From Bacillus sp. EB106-08-02-XG196 (GTDB taxonomy: Bacteria; Bacillota; Bacilli; Bacillales; Cytobacillaceae): a DNA stretch of 60,135 nucleotides. The DNA is taken from contig NZ_JABWSY010000024.1 in NCBI RefSeq assembly GCF_013396335.1, positions 1 through 60,135 on the forward strand. The letters run 5' to 3'. The translations under genes and the position numbers were made by a program. The notes under the pieces are model-generated. The model saw only the letters and a program-made list of their open reading frames with translations, had not been told where the DNA came from and did not search any database. Position 1 is the first letter of the stretch. Each line of letters starts with the position of its first letter. This document shows positions 41,670-51,262 of this stretch, one piece after another.

Positions 41670-42242
41670 ATGAAAAGATGCGGTTGGGTGAATCAGGATC
41701 CTCTTTATATTGATTATCATGATCATGAATGGGGCGGGCCTGTGTATGATGATCGATTACTATTTGAATACTTGAACTTAGAGGGTGCACAAGCAGGATT
41801 AAGCTGGTACACGATTTTGAAGAAACGGGAAAATTATCGCAAAGCATTTGACCATTTTGAACCAAGTAAAATTATTCATTATGATGATAAGAAAATCAAT
41901 GAACTTTTACAGAATGAAGGCATTGTTAGAAATAAACTCAAAATAAATAGTGTCATTACAAACGCAAAGGCATTCTTGAAGGTAAGTGAAGAGTTTGGTT
42001 CTTTCAGCGAGTATATTTGGTCTTTTGTAGATGGTAAACCGATAAAAAATCACTTTAAAGATTTATCAGAAGTTCCCGCTACGACAGACATTAGTGATAG
42101 GTTAAGTAAGGATTTGAAAAAGAGAGGCTTTAAATTTGTTGGGTCAACCATTTGTTATGCCTTTATGCAAGCAACTGGGATGGTAAATGATCATATAGAA
42201 TCATGTTTTTGCTATAATGAGCACTCGGGAAAAAGTACCTAA
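41670..42242 (+). CDS. tag: DNA-3-methyladenine glycosylase I, 190 aa
   Basis: This enzyme removes 3-methyladenine from alkylated DNA as the first step of base-excision repair. Typical parts are the N-terminal RCGWVNQDPLYIDYHDHEWG (zinc Cys4 and His), LEGAQAGLSWYTILKKRENYR with the catalytic Glu, GIVRNKLKINSVI, and the C-terminal zinc half NDHIESCFCYNEH. Length matches E. coli Tag. ATG 41670 follows GGAGGTAATG. The 3' end overlaps its terminator. Confidence 0.95.
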   Translation: MKRCGWVNQDPLYIDYHDHEWGGPVYDDRLLFEYLNLEGAQAGLSWYTILKKRENYRKAFDHFEPSKIIHYDDKKINELLQNEGIVRNKLKINSVITNAKAFLKVSEEFGSFSEYIWSFVDGKPIKNHFKDLSEVPATTDISDRLSKDLKKRGFKFVGSTICYAFMQATGMVNDHIESCFCYNEHSGKST

Positions 42243-42260
42243 TTCCTGGGTGTTCTCTTT
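42219..42260 (+). terminator. intrinsic terminator overlapping the end of tag
   Basis: GAGCACTCGGGAA pairs, with G-U steps, to TTCCTGGGTGTTC, followed by TCTTT. Confidence 0.55.
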
Positions 42261-42474
42261 ATGTGAAACTTATTTCAAAATTATTGAAACCAATGTGGAT
42301 GATATCCGTCTAATAAGTGTATCCAATTTAAGGAATTTGTCACAGGGAGTTAGCAGGAATTTTGTGTCAGAAAGTGGAATAGATTAAGAGAATGAGAGCG
42401 AAATTCTTTTTCTGAATATTCGAAAGTGTTTCGTTGGGGATGACGAGATTTTGGGAAAAGAGGAGAAGTTGTTT

Positions 42475-43521
42475 ATGGCTATACGGACCTGGGTGATTTC
42501 ATTCATATTAATTGGCAGTTTAATAGGATTAGCAGGCTGTGCGGAGAAAACAAATGGCAAAGAAGCAGACCTTGAGCACAAAGTAACAGAACTTGAGAAG
42601 AAGCTTGAAGAGCAAAAGGCCGCAGAGGAAGCAGCAAGAAAAGCCGCTGCAGAAGCGGAAGCAAAGAGAATAGCTGAGGAAGAAGCGAAAAAGCCGAAGG
42701 TGGTAAATGTCATTGACCCAAATACCAAAACTATTTTAAAAAGCCTCATTCCAGTAGATATGGGTTTTGGAAGTGATAATGAAAAATATAAACAGGAGCT
42801 TGAGCAATGGGCTAAGGAGTTAGCAAGGGGAACAGATACGACTCCTGGTTATGACTCGAAGATGATACTGGATAAAATTGATTCAAACGGTCAAGTAATT
42901 AAAGGGAAACCAAGAGTGGTGCTTGAAGAAGCAGAACTAGTGACGAAAGTAATCGAGGTTTCAGTCAATGGCGGAGATGTTTTTCTGCCAATCTATGTTA
43001 CTGAAAGCGGCTATAAGCCTGAAGACGCAGCCCATTTATCTGAAGTGGTGGTTGCAACGTATACAACTAAATTTAATCCTAGCGTAACAGGGAGGAACAA
43101 AAACATCGAACTGTCTGCGCAGGCTATAGATAATGTCATTGTTGGAACAGGGGATATTTTCTCCTTTAATCATACAGTGGGACCAAGTGATGCTGCACAT
43201 GGCTATCAGCCGGCACAAGAAATTGTGAATAAGGAATTGGTCATGGGAATTGGCGGCGGAATTTGTCAAACATCTTCAACCATGTTTAATGCAGTTGATC
43301 AATTAGCTATCGAATATGTAGAGTGGCATCATCATTCCTTGACAGTGGGGTATGTACCTTCAGGGCGGGATGCAACGGTTTCATATGGTGGAAAAGATTT
43401 TCAATTTAAGAATACAGCGGGTGTCCCGTTCCTGGTTAAGGCGATTTACAATGGAAATGGTACCCTCACCGTTGAAGTTAGAACATCTGCAGCCTATCAA
43501 AGCTTACTTCAAAAACGATAA
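42475..43521 (+). CDS. VanW-family lipoprotein with coiled coil, 348 aa
   Basis: A lipoprotein signal (lipobox LAGC, Cys about residue 22) precedes an Ala/Glu/Lys coiled coil (about 30-75: ELEKKLEEQKAAEEAARKAA). A linker follows, then a VanW domain with FNPSVTGRNKNIELSAQAID, GDIFSFNHTVGPSDAAHGYQPA, GIGGGICQTSSTMFNA and HHHSLTVGYVPSGRDATVSYG. VanW domains occur in envelope and vancomycin-resistance-linked proteins and may act on peptidoglycan or its precursors; the role is unproven. ATG 42475 follows GAGGAG by 9 nt. It is monocistronic and has no van genes nearby. Confidence 0.88.
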   Translation: MAIRTWVISFILIGSLIGLAGCAEKTNGKEADLEHKVTELEKKLEEQKAAEEAARKAAAEAEAKRIAEEEAKKPKVVNVIDPNTKTILKSLIPVDMGFGSDNEKYKQELEQWAKELARGTDTTPGYDSKMILDKIDSNGQVIKGKPRVVLEEAELVTKVIEVSVNGGDVFLPIYVTESGYKPEDAAHLSEVVVATYTTKFNPSVTGRNKNIELSAQAIDNVIVGTGDIFSFNHTVGPSDAAHGYQPAQEIVNKELVMGIGGGICQTSSTMFNAVDQLAIEYVEWHHHSLTVGYVPSGRDATVSYGGKDFQFKNTAGVPFLVKAIYNGNGTLTVEVRTSAAYQSLLQKR

Positions 43522-43532
43522 GATATAATAGG

Positions 43533-43573
43533 AAAAGACGTGTGAACCTCACCTCACACGTCTTTTCTTTTTG
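43533..43573. terminator. bidirectional intrinsic terminator
   Basis: GACGTGTGA acctcacc TCACACGTC stem with an A-rich left side and TTTTCTTTTT on the right; between the converging VanW and ATPase genes. Confidence 0.88.
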
Positions 43574-43574
43574 C

Positions 43575-46277
43575 TTAATAGTTTGTGGTTTTATTAGATT
43601 GGAAATCCTCTGATGAAGGGAAGAAAATCCGTTTTCCTGCTTTGTAGAGTTCATTAAAAATAACAGGCAGGAGTGAAAGTGTTAGGATAAACAACCAATC
43701 CTTTAAAGTTAATACATTAATTTCAAAGATTTCATTAAAAACTGGAATGTTTACTAATGCAACTTGTATAAAGATTCCTAATAAAATGGAACCAACTAAA
43801 TATTTATTAGTAAATAAGCCCACTTGGAATATCGATTTATGGTTGTTTCGCAAATTAAGAGAGTGAAATAATTGTGAAATGCTTAAGGTAATAAAAGCCA
43901 TAGTTTGCGCGTGCATGAGAGCATCCTTTGGGACATGGGCGAAGTCGATGGTGAAAATGGAATCAGCCTTTGTATAAATCATCAGCCCTGCGATAAACGC
44001 AAACAGCGTTATAATCCCAATCAACAATCCATTTGTTACTGTAAATGTGCCACTTCCATGAGCGAAAATACTTTCCTTAATGGATCGTGGTTTCTCTTTC
44101 ATTACATCCGGATCGTCAGGGTCTAGGCCAAGAGAGATTGCAGGCAGGGTGTCGGTGATTAAGTTTACCCATAAAATATGAACAGCCGTTAAAGGAGCAG
44201 GCCAGCCTAGCAAGATTGCAATAAACAGGGTGACGATTTCGCCTAAATTGCATGATAGTAAAAATAGAATTGATTTCTTTATATTTTGATAGATATTTCT
44301 TCCTTCTTCAACGGCAGCTACAATAGTTGAAAAATTATCATCCGTCAGTACGATGTCGGCCGCACCTTTTGCAACGTCCGTCCCGCTCAACCCCATAGCA
44401 ACTCCAACATCTGCCTGCTGTAAGGAGGGTGCATCATTAACACCATCACCAGTCATAGAAGCAATCTCACCGTTTGCTTTTAGTGCTTTGACAATTTTTA
44501 CTTTATGCTCTGGGGAAACACGAGCAAAAACTGAAATATTTTTCACTATATTCTTGAATTCATGCTCACTAAGAGCATTGAGTTCAGGACCAGACATAGA
44601 TTCTTTCTCATCAAGTGCAATTCCTAGTTCTTTTGCAATCGCAAAGGCAGTTTGTTTGTGGTCACCTGTTATCATCACCGTACGAATTCCAGCATTCTTA
44701 CATTGTTCAATCGATTTTTTCACTTCTTCTCGAGGTGGATCAATCATTCCTGTGAGACCAAGGAGAATAAGATTACTTTCAAGCTTCTCTGGGATAAGGT
44801 CATCTAGTGAGATAATTTCTTTATAGGCAATTGCTAATACGCGCAATGCTTCCCCTGACATTGCGTTCACCTTGGCATTAATTTGTTCATTTTCCTTGAT
44901 GGTGAAAGGATTTTTATTTCCAGCGAATACAATATGGGAAGTGAGTGGAAGGATGCTTTCTAAAGCCCCTTTTACCATAACGAGATACCGTTCGTTATGC
45001 TTATGAACGGTTGTCATCATTTTCCGCTCTGAATCAAAAGGAATCTCGAAAACACGTTGATAGGCCATATCTAGATGTTGTTTTTCAAAACCAAGCTGTT
45101 TTGCTGCAGCGACAAGTGCAATTTCAGTTGGGTCACCTGTTTGTTCCTCATCGGTTACAACAGCATCATTACATAATGCCATCGCCTCTAGAAAAAGCTT
45201 TTCGTGGGGGTCTTTTACCGAAAAATGGGATAATGGAACATACAATCCGTTTACATAGACTTTGGTTACGGTCATTTTATTCTGGGTAAGTGTTCCTGTT
45301 TTATCGGAACAAATGACACTAACAGCACCAAGTGTTTCAACAGCAGGGAGTTTCCTAACAACTGCTCTCCGTTTAATCATTCGTTGTACACCTAATGCAA
45401 GCACAATCGTAACAATGGCTGGGAGTCCTTCTGGGATGGCCGCAACTGCAAGACTAACCGCAATTAAAAACATATCAAGGAGATCTCTTCCTTGGAAAAA
45501 CCCAATTAGAAAAAGAACCGCAGAAATGAGGATAGCGCCGATTCCAAGGATTTTACTCAGTTCAGCAAGTTTTATTTGCAGGGGAGTAAGTTCGCGTTTC
45601 TGGTTTCCGAGCAAACCGGCAATTTTTCCTATTTCTGTTTTCATTCCTGTATGAACAACGACTCCAAGTCCACGGCCATACGTTGACAGTGTTGACATAA
45701 ACGCCATGTTGTGTTGATCAGCAATAGGAATTTCTACTTCTGAGCGCCAGCTGGCATCTTTATCAACTGGAACAGATTCTCCTGTTAAGGAGGATTCTTC
45801 AATTTTTAAATTGGCGGTTTCAATTAAGCGTAAATCCGCTGGTATAAACCTTCCTGCATCAATCAACACTATATCTCCCGGAACTAGCTGCTCCGAGGGA
45901 ATTTCCTTTAAGTTACCATCTCGTTTAACAATGGCTTTGGGAGTAGTCATTTTCTTCAGTTCATCTAAGGCTTTTTCAGCGTTTGCTTCTTGGATAACTC
46001 CTATAACACCATTAAGCAAAATAACCAGGACAATGATAACGGAATCGCTGTATTCACCCACCACTATTGAGATGATAGCTGCTACGATTAAAATGTAGAT
46101 TAACGGGCTTTTGATTTGCTCAAAAAATAGCATTATCATTGAGGGCTTTTTACTCTCATTAAAGGCATTTGGACCTATTTTTTCCAAGCGCTTGTTAGCT
46201 TCCTCTGTTGAAAGACCAGTTGAAGGATCCGTGACCAACTCAGCAACGACTGCATCACTACTTTTTGTAAACCACAT
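43575..46277 (-). CDS. P-type cation ATPase, Ca2+ (P2A) type, 900 aa
   Basis: This is an ATP-driven cation pump. The cation-ATPase N-terminal domain (GLSTEEANKRLEKIGPNAF) is followed by the actuator TGES loop (SSLTGESVPVDK), the ion-binding helix VAAIPEGLPAIVTIVLALG, the phosphorylation site SDKTGTLTQNKMT, the hinge MTGDGVNDAPSLQQADVGVAMG, and C-terminal helices with NLITDTLPAISLGLDPDD and a C-terminal cation-ATPase domain. The PEGLP and N..TD patterns fit SERCA/PMR1-type Ca2+ (or Mn2+) pumps such as B. subtilis YloB. ATG 46277 follows AAGGTGA. It is divergent from the universal stress gene. Confidence 0.9.
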   Translation of the reverse strand: MWFTKSSDAVVAELVTDPSTGLSTEEANKRLEKIGPNAFNESKKPSMIMLFFEQIKSPLIYILIVAAIISIVVGEYSDSVIIVLVILLNGVIGVIQEANAEKALDELKKMTTPKAIVKRDGNLKEIPSEQLVPGDIVLIDAGRFIPADLRLIETANLKIEESSLTGESVPVDKDASWRSEVEIPIADQHNMAFMSTLSTYGRGLGVVVHTGMKTEIGKIAGLLGNQKRELTPLQIKLAELSKILGIGAILISAVLFLIGFFQGRDLLDMFLIAVSLAVAAIPEGLPAIVTIVLALGVQRMIKRRAVVRKLPAVETLGAVSVICSDKTGTLTQNKMTVTKVYVNGLYVPLSHFSVKDPHEKLFLEAMALCNDAVVTDEEQTGDPTEIALVAAAKQLGFEKQHLDMAYQRVFEIPFDSERKMMTTVHKHNERYLVMVKGALESILPLTSHIVFAGNKNPFTIKENEQINAKVNAMSGEALRVLAIAYKEIISLDDLIPEKLESNLILLGLTGMIDPPREEVKKSIEQCKNAGIRTVMITGDHKQTAFAIAKELGIALDEKESMSGPELNALSEHEFKNIVKNISVFARVSPEHKVKIVKALKANGEIASMTGDGVNDAPSLQQADVGVAMGLSGTDVAKGAADIVLTDDNFSTIVAAVEEGRNIYQNIKKSILFLLSCNLGEIVTLFIAILLGWPAPLTAVHILWVNLITDTLPAISLGLDPDDPDVMKEKPRSIKESIFAHGSGTFTVTNGLLIGIITLFAFIAGLMIYTKADSIFTIDFAHVPKDALMHAQTMAFITLSISQLFHSLNLRNNHKSIFQVGLFTNKYLVGSILLGIFIQVALVNIPVFNEIFEINVLTLKDWLFILTLSLLPVIFNELYKAGKRIFFPSSEDFQSNKTTNY

Positions 46278-46463
46278 AACATCTTCACCTTCCACTAGAT
46301 ATTGGTAAATATCTCTAATTTAATTTAACCACAATTAGGGCCGATTTTCTGTAGAAAAGTGTAAGTAGTAACAAGTTCACAAATAGTTCAATTATTATAA
46401 AATTATGTGATGGATCTATTGGTACAATTAAGTTGAGAAGTACTATGATTATAGGGGGAAAGA

Positions 46464-46901
46464 ATGATGAAAGAGCGAATCTTAGTCGCAATTGATGGTT
46501 CAAAAAATTCCCTTGAAGCATTAGACGAAGCCGTCAAATTGGCAAAGGCAACTCCAAGTAAACTCTATTTAGTAAATGTACAACCATCCTTTCATACCAT
46601 TCATACAAGATTATTTATCGGTGAGGAAATGATTAGAGAATACCAGACAGAATTGTTTGATAAGGAGATGGAAAGTGCAGTACATCATCTAGAGGGTCAA
46701 GATATTGATTACGTCGCTTTAATGAAAGTTGGAGACCCCGTTTATCAAATAAGTCAGTTAGCAAAGGATCTAAATGTAAAGTATATTGTAATGGGGTCAA
46801 GGGGAATGGGCTTGATTCGAGGTACAGTATTAGGAAGTGTATCCACAGGTGTATTGCATGAAACCAAGATCCCAGTGTTAATCATCCCGCAAAAAGAATA
46901 G
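46464..46901 (+). CDS. universal stress protein (UspA family), 145 aa
   Basis: A single Usp domain: RILVAIDGSKNSLEALDEAVKLA at the start, and the ATP-binding signature MGSRGMGLIRGTVLGSVS with the G-x2-G-x9-GS pattern near the end, so it should bind ATP. Usp proteins help survival under starvation or stress. Two ATGs at 46464 and 46467 follow AGGGGGAAAG. It shares a 186-bp upstream region with the divergent Ca2+ ATPase, suggesting joint control. Confidence 0.92.
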   Translation: MMKERILVAIDGSKNSLEALDEAVKLAKATPSKLYLVNVQPSFHTIHTRLFIGEEMIREYQTELFDKEMESAVHHLEGQDIDYVALMKVGDPVYQISQLAKDLNVKYIVMGSRGMGLIRGTVLGSVSTGVLHETKIPVLIIPQKE

Positions 46902-47078
46902 TAGTAAAAATTAATGGTTAGACCTTCGAAACGAATACTATATAAAGTAACTAGCACTGTCATTTTATTGATGGTGCTTTTTTGTGCAATCTTTTCTTAA
47001 ACTAGGTCCCAGCCCTGTCCAAATATGGCTTTTGGAATAGCTTATCCTGAGAGAATTTCAATCAGGAGATGATAAGTT

Positions 47079-47957
47079 TTGAACAATATGAATAGCATGG
47101 AGCCAAGTGTACTATGTCAGGAATTCGCTAGAATTTTAGATGCAACTCCTTCCGTCATAAATGGGGTATGTACTGCAACTAAATCACGAACAAATATTCA
47201 TCCGGTTGTATTGGGCCGTCGGGCTGAATCCTTTATGTTTGTGCCACAGGCATTTTCATTTGAAGGTATAAATGGAGAAGGCAGAGCATTATGTCTGGGG
47301 GAAACGGTCATCCTCCAAGATGAGGTTAATTCATTTATTTCTAGACTGCGAGAAGATGATATCATTGTGACTGCCTTACACAATCACTGGCTTTTTGATG
47401 AACCACGCTTAATGTATATTCACTTCGAATCTATTGAAAAACCATTGGACTTTGCAAGAAAAGTCCGTGATGCCCTAGATGTCCTAACTACACGTAACAT
47501 AGGTCGTTCGGGTCGGGCTCGACAGGTAACAAATAGAAGGGCAGAGGAAATGTGCGAAGAATTTAGCGATATTCTTGGAGGTATGAGCACATTCGAAGAT
47601 GGTGTTTGTATGGTGATGAATTCACGTACTAATATTTTGGCGCGAATACTTGGCAGGAGAACCAGGTCCTTTCTTGCTTTGCCGCAAATGTTTGTGTTTG
47701 AATCGCTCTCTTCAGACGGCAGGGCACTATGCAGTGGTGAAACAGTCATTCTCCAGGAAGAACTGAACCCATTTATCAGTATTCTTCGTGAACATAATAT
47801 TATAGTGACTGCCTTTCATAATCACTGGCTTTTTGAAAATCCAAGGCTCATGTACATTCATTTTGAAAAAATAGATCGTCCTATTGAGTTTGCGAGAGAT
47901 GTAAGGGATGCCTTACAAGTGCTGACAACAAGAGAAGTAAGACCGAGTAAATCTTAA
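47079..47957 (+). CDS. tandem DUF1259 protein, 292 aa
   Basis: The protein consists of two copies of one domain, residues about 8-140 and 152-287. Each contains CEEF/CQEFARIL, INGVC/FEDGVC, LGRR, GRALCxGETVILQ(D/E)E, VTALHNHWLFDEPRLMYIHF (first copy) or VTAFHNHWLFENPRLMYIHF (second copy), and RDAL.VLTTR. This is the DUF1259 signature, normally seen once per protein. The repeated HNHW suggests a metal or ligand site. Function is unknown. TTG start at 47079 with AGGAGATGAT 6 nt upstream. It has no signal peptide and is monocistronic. Confidence 0.8.
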   Translation: MNNMNSMEPSVLCQEFARILDATPSVINGVCTATKSRTNIHPVVLGRRAESFMFVPQAFSFEGINGEGRALCLGETVILQDEVNSFISRLREDDIIVTALHNHWLFDEPRLMYIHFESIEKPLDFARKVRDALDVLTTRNIGRSGRARQVTNRRAEEMCEEFSDILGGMSTFEDGVCMVMNSRTNILARILGRRTRSFLALPQMFVFESLSSDGRALCSGETVILQEELNPFISILREHNIIVTAFHNHWLFENPRLMYIHFEKIDRPIEFARDVRDALQVLTTREVRPSKS

Positions 47958-48033
47958 CCTGTTTTTTGTGAATGGTACCTCGATGAAAGAGAACTATACA
48001 TTGAGGTGCGGAGTCACTATAATAAATTATTTC

Positions 48034-48078
48034 CAAAACCAGTCACCTTCCAAATGGAGGGTGACTGGTTTCTATTAT
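48034..48078. terminator. bidirectional intrinsic terminator
   Basis: AAACCAGTCACC.TCC aaat GGA.GGTGACTGGTTT stem between converging genes, with T-rich ends on both strands. Confidence 0.88.
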
Positions 48079-48084
48079 TATTGT

Positions 48085-48360
48085 TTAATTGAATCTTTTA
48101 ATAATGTACTGTATTAAGTCCATATTGTTATCGATAAAGTTTAACCTGTCATGGGAGATAGTAGACCATTCTGAACTTTGATTCATGGCTGATGTAATAT
48201 GCTTTAAACTAAAAGTGTATCTCGAATAAAGTTCAGAAATTACATAGCTTAATCTAATTTGTCCAGATTTTTTGCTTAAAATATTTTTTACGTCGTCCAT
48301 TAACCAATCAGGTGAGTTTTCAATTGCTTTGTTGACTAAAAGATCGAATTCATTTGTCAT
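48085..48360 (-). CDS. hypothetical protein, 91 aa
   Basis: I do not recognise this small, soluble, helical protein. It contains WLMDDVKNILSKKSGQIRLS and YVISELYSRYTFSLKHI, and reads like a small alpha-helical regulator or antitoxin-sized protein, but it has no HTH pattern I can defend and no toxin partner. AAGGAGATAAA precedes the ATG. It is transcribed alone and ends at the shared terminator. Confidence 0.65.
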   Translation of the reverse strand: MTNEFDLLVNKAIENSPDWLMDDVKNILSKKSGQIRLSYVISELYSRYTFSLKHITSAMNQSSEWSTISHDRLNFIDNNMDLIQYIIKRFN

Positions 48361-48475
48361 GTTTTATCTCCTTAAAGGGTATTATTACCAAACTATTTCA
48401 ATTATACCAATTTCTAAAGCAATTATCATTAGTTAGTTTGGTGAACAAACTAAACGTTTTATATTCTAAAATCTA

Positions 48476-48517
48476 TAAAAAACACGACGAAGTTCTTAGC
48501 TTTCATCGTGTTTTTTA
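48476..48517 (-). terminator. intrinsic terminator of the 570-aa membrane protein gene
   Basis: AAAACACGA...TCGTGTTTT stem with T-runs on both strands just beyond the stop codon on the - strand. Confidence 0.8.
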
Positions 48518-48521
48518 TAGA

Positions 48522-50234
48522 TTATTCTAATCCTTCGATTTCAATTTCCTTTGTTGGAAGGAAATCTTCATCTGTATCTAAGTAGGTGACATTTACTTTG
48601 TCTCCTTCTTTTAAGTAAATGACCAATGGCTCTTTTTCAGAGGAAAGGATATAGCTTTTCTTGTTGTCTAAAAGGAATGAAACAACGGTGAAATCACCTG
48701 TCTTTTCCTTATATACACGAAGTACAGTACCTGAGATCTGTTTTTCATCGGCTTTCGAGCTTCCATCAACTGAACCGCCGCCTCTTTGAAGGGCTGTTTT
48801 ATACTGTTTTAAAGCTTCATTTGGGGTAACCCCGTACACGGAAATTTCTGGATTAGCGGCTGAAACGATAAAGTAATTCTGCAAAAATCCATTAGAATCA
48901 AGTACAGGTGTCAACCAGCTTGCCTCTCCATAGAAGTTATAGATTACAGGCATTTCACCATGCCATTTCTTTTCAATGAATTTCTTTTCAATAATTTGTA
49001 AGGCACCTTGCGAATCCATATAGGATTCTTCAGGATTCCCTGTATAATAGGTTGCTTCACCCGTACGAGAGTTTGTCAGCGAGTAGCCAAGCATGGAATC
49101 GACGCCTTCTTTTGGACTTGTGAAGTCAGTGAAATAATGCATTACACCATTTTGGTCAAATATCGGGCTAACATTAGCCTCTGTACCTTCATCAGAAGGA
49201 AGTTTTACGTCGGATTTACCGAATAAACTGTTCCAAAATCCATGAATATAGTTTCCGAAGTAACTGTTTTGCAAGCTGACAATTTCTGGTGAAACAGCAC
49301 CATCAATAAATTCTGGAACTTCTGCTATCGAATAAGACTTTGTATCGCCGTTTCTGGAATCCACTACCACAACACCTTTAACATCAAAACCATTACGCGC
49401 AGAAATAAATTCTCCGTAGGAACGGATATAATAAGGTTTTCCTTCATCATCAATTTCTAATTGAACATCACCATAGAAAATATCTTTTGGGTACTGCATA
49501 CGAATATGGCGTTCAATGGACTTATTAAAATATGAAGAAGGGGTATAGATCATATCTGATTTTACGAATTTAGGATTAGCAGAAGAATCTGTAGCACTTA
49601 AAGTGAAATAACCAGGTGTTTCTTTCCCTTTCCACCATTTGAAAAAACCAGAGAACTCAACAGGAGCGATATAGACATAATCTCCATTTACTTTTTGAAT
49701 TTGAAGATTTCCCAGTTCATAATAGCTCGTATTTGGCACTTGACCAAAAGCTTTTTTCATTTTATTACGGGCGAATTCAGGTGGTACACTAGCAGGTGTT
49801 TCTTTCTCGTCAAAGGACTTAATTTCCACTTCTTGCTCCATTTGAGTAATCTCATATTTTTCATCCGCATTAAACAGAAAGGCAGTGAGAAAGTAAATTC
49901 CAACGATCAGGCTTGCTGCAAACAGCAGTGCTTTTACTTTTCTCTCTATTCCAATGGAAAATACCGCACCTAAGGCTGTTACTATAATAGCAAGCACCCA
50001 TAAAGATGAGAGGTTCCTATCATAATTTGTAAAATAATAGTAAGCAAAAACAGAAGGGATCAGAATAACAATAACAATAACAGCGATAATTATCCCGGGA
50101 AAAAGCTTTCTATCACCATTAGAACCCTTTTTATTACTTTTCCTATCGGCGGACTTATCATCTCTATAAATCGGTATAAGAACTAGAGCAGACACAATAG
50201 CAACAATCAGCACAAACAAAAACATATTCCCCAT
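48522..50234 (-). CDS. membrane protein of unknown function with large C-terminal domain, 570 aa
   Basis: Four hydrophobic helices lie in the first 130 residues (about 4-22, 48-68, 78-96, 103-122), with a basic Ser/Asn/Lys-rich loop (about 27-43) between the first two. The remaining 440 residues are beta-rich and probably outside the cell; they include several Tyr-rich strands and YSLTNSRTGEATYYTGN. The last 75 residues (ISGTVLRVYKEKTGDFTVVS onward, KEGDKVNVTYLD) look like an OB-like fold. I cannot assign a family or activity. ATG 50234 has AAAGGGG 8 nt upstream. Monocistronic. Confidence 0.7.
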   Translation of the reverse strand: MGNMFLFVLIVAIVSALVLIPIYRDDKSADRKSNKKGSNGDRKLFPGIIIAVIVIVILIPSVFAYYYFTNYDRNLSSLWVLAIIVTALGAVFSIGIERKVKALLFAASLIVGIYFLTAFLFNADEKYEITQMEQEVEIKSFDEKETPASVPPEFARNKMKKAFGQVPNTSYYELGNLQIQKVNGDYVYIAPVEFSGFFKWWKGKETPGYFTLSATDSSANPKFVKSDMIYTPSSYFNKSIERHIRMQYPKDIFYGDVQLEIDDEGKPYYIRSYGEFISARNGFDVKGVVVVDSRNGDTKSYSIAEVPEFIDGAVSPEIVSLQNSYFGNYIHGFWNSLFGKSDVKLPSDEGTEANVSPIFDQNGVMHYFTDFTSPKEGVDSMLGYSLTNSRTGEATYYTGNPEESYMDSQGALQIIEKKFIEKKWHGEMPVIYNFYGEASWLTPVLDSNGFLQNYFIVSAANPEISVYGVTPNEALKQYKTALQRGGGSVDGSSKADEKQISGTVLRVYKEKTGDFTVVSFLLDNKKSYILSSEKEPLVIYLKEGDKVNVTYLDTDEDFLPTKEIEIEGLE

Positions 50235-50319
50235 AACCAATTCCCCTTTATAATCAATTATCTTTTTACTGATTCTCTTTATATACGAATATATAGGAAT
50301 AAAGTTTCAATATTAGTTG

Positions 50320-50390
50320 GTGACATTATTTGGTGACAGGCACCACTCGTGTACATTTGTACGCCTGGAGTGGACAATCTTGTGAGCTGC
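50320..50390. repeat. second copy of the GGTGACAGGCACC element
   Basis: GGTGACAGGCACC at 50332-50344 is the exact reverse complement of the 13-mer at 2297-2309. It is preceded by GGTGACA and followed by GTGTAC/GTACGC and GTGGACA. The rest of the 389-bp gap between 50235 and 50623 is AT-rich; I see no gene in it. Confidence 0.5.
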
Positions 50391-50623
50391 AGGTAACTTA
50401 AAGCAGAGGTAGTTTTTTACTATTTAATTTATTATCATTTTTTTCATTTTCCTAACGTATGCTTTATTGTACTCCATTTTTTAGCAAATTAAATTAAGAA
50501 GGAGGGCTGCCAAAGCGGATAAAGGATGTGAGGGTCAGTCATCATGTACTATTCAGTAATCTGGTTGGGTGTGAACACGGATTTCCAAGTATGAGGAAAA
50601 TTAATTGGAAGAGGTGTATTTAG

Positions 50624-51196
50624 GTGAATTTAACATCCTTTTTACGATTTACTGGAGTAAGTTCTATTATTACAGGGGTTCTATTCCTTTCTATGGCTAT
50701 TTGGTATAATATTTCTTCTTTAGAGGCAATTGGTTCCTACCTTAACTTAATTGGAATGGCATTTTTACTATTAGCACTTGCAGGGATTTATTTACGACAA
50801 ATGAATGCTATTGGAATTGTTGGTTTTATAATTTTTCTTATTTCTTTTATTGGAGCGGTGTTATGGGCAGGGTTTGGCTGGGTAGGAGCATTCGTAGTAC
50901 CTGCCTTGGAAGAGGTAGCACCAAAAATAGTATCAGGTGACCCTCCTGAAATGATAAATTTAGGTTTGACCTTATCGATGGTTACTTTTTTTGGGGGTAT
51001 GTTATTATTCGGACTCGTGACTGCTTGGAAAGCAATCCTGCCTAGAGGAGGCGCGCTTTTATTAGCATTGGTACCCATTTTAGAATTTATTCCTTACGGG
51101 TCAAATGTTGCCCAACCACTTGCGGGAGTTGCATTAATTTGGCTCGGTTATGCGCTTTGGAAGGGGAACTATGAAGAAGTAGGCACTGGGAAATAA
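50624..51196 (+). CDS. hypothetical multi-pass membrane protein, 190 aa
   Basis: About six hydrophobic helices cover nearly the whole length (FLRFTGVSSIITGVLFLSMA, IGMAFLLLALAGIYL, IGIVGFIIFLISFIGAVLW, MVTFFGGMLLFGLVTAW and two more towards the C-terminus). It resembles small uncharacterised DUF-type membrane proteins of Bacillus. No transport or enzyme motif is visible. GTG start with AGAGGTG upstream. It ends at the strong terminator at 51215-51262. Confidence 0.7.
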   Translation: MNLTSFLRFTGVSSIITGVLFLSMAIWYNISSLEAIGSYLNLIGMAFLLLALAGIYLRQMNAIGIVGFIIFLISFIGAVLWAGFGWVGAFVVPALEEVAPKIVSGDPPEMINLGLTLSMVTFFGGMLLFGLVTAWKAILPRGGALLLALVPILEFIPYGSNVAQPLAGVALIWLGYALWKGNYEEVGTGK

Positions 51197-51214
51197 AGTA
51201 AAGGATAAGTATAA

Positions 51215-51262
51215 AAGTGACAGGAACCCCCCAGAAAATGGGGGGTTGCCTGTCACTTCTTT
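51215..51262. terminator. very stable bidirectional terminator with TGACAGG arms
   Basis: AGTGACAGG-AACCCCCC agaaaat GGGGGGTT-G-CCTGTCACT, 17 paired bases with one bulged G, followed by TTCTTTTATT. The TGACAGG/CCTGTCA arms recall the dispersed elements at 2297 and 50332. Confidence 0.88.

Noticed and set aside
42384..42749. 121-codon Ala/Ser/Phe-rich - strand frame over the start of the VanW gene
   Set aside because: It is the complement of the Ala/Glu/Lys coiled-coil region; low complexity produces the open frame.
46278..46463. FNR/CRP-type site between the Ca2+ ATPase and Usp genes
   Set aside because: TCACA and TGTGA half sites exist but lie about 25 bp apart, too far for one dyad site.
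50540..50632. 31-codon GTG frame upstream of the 190-aa membrane protein
   Set aside because: The GGAGG-like site is too far away, and the composition does not look like coding sequence.
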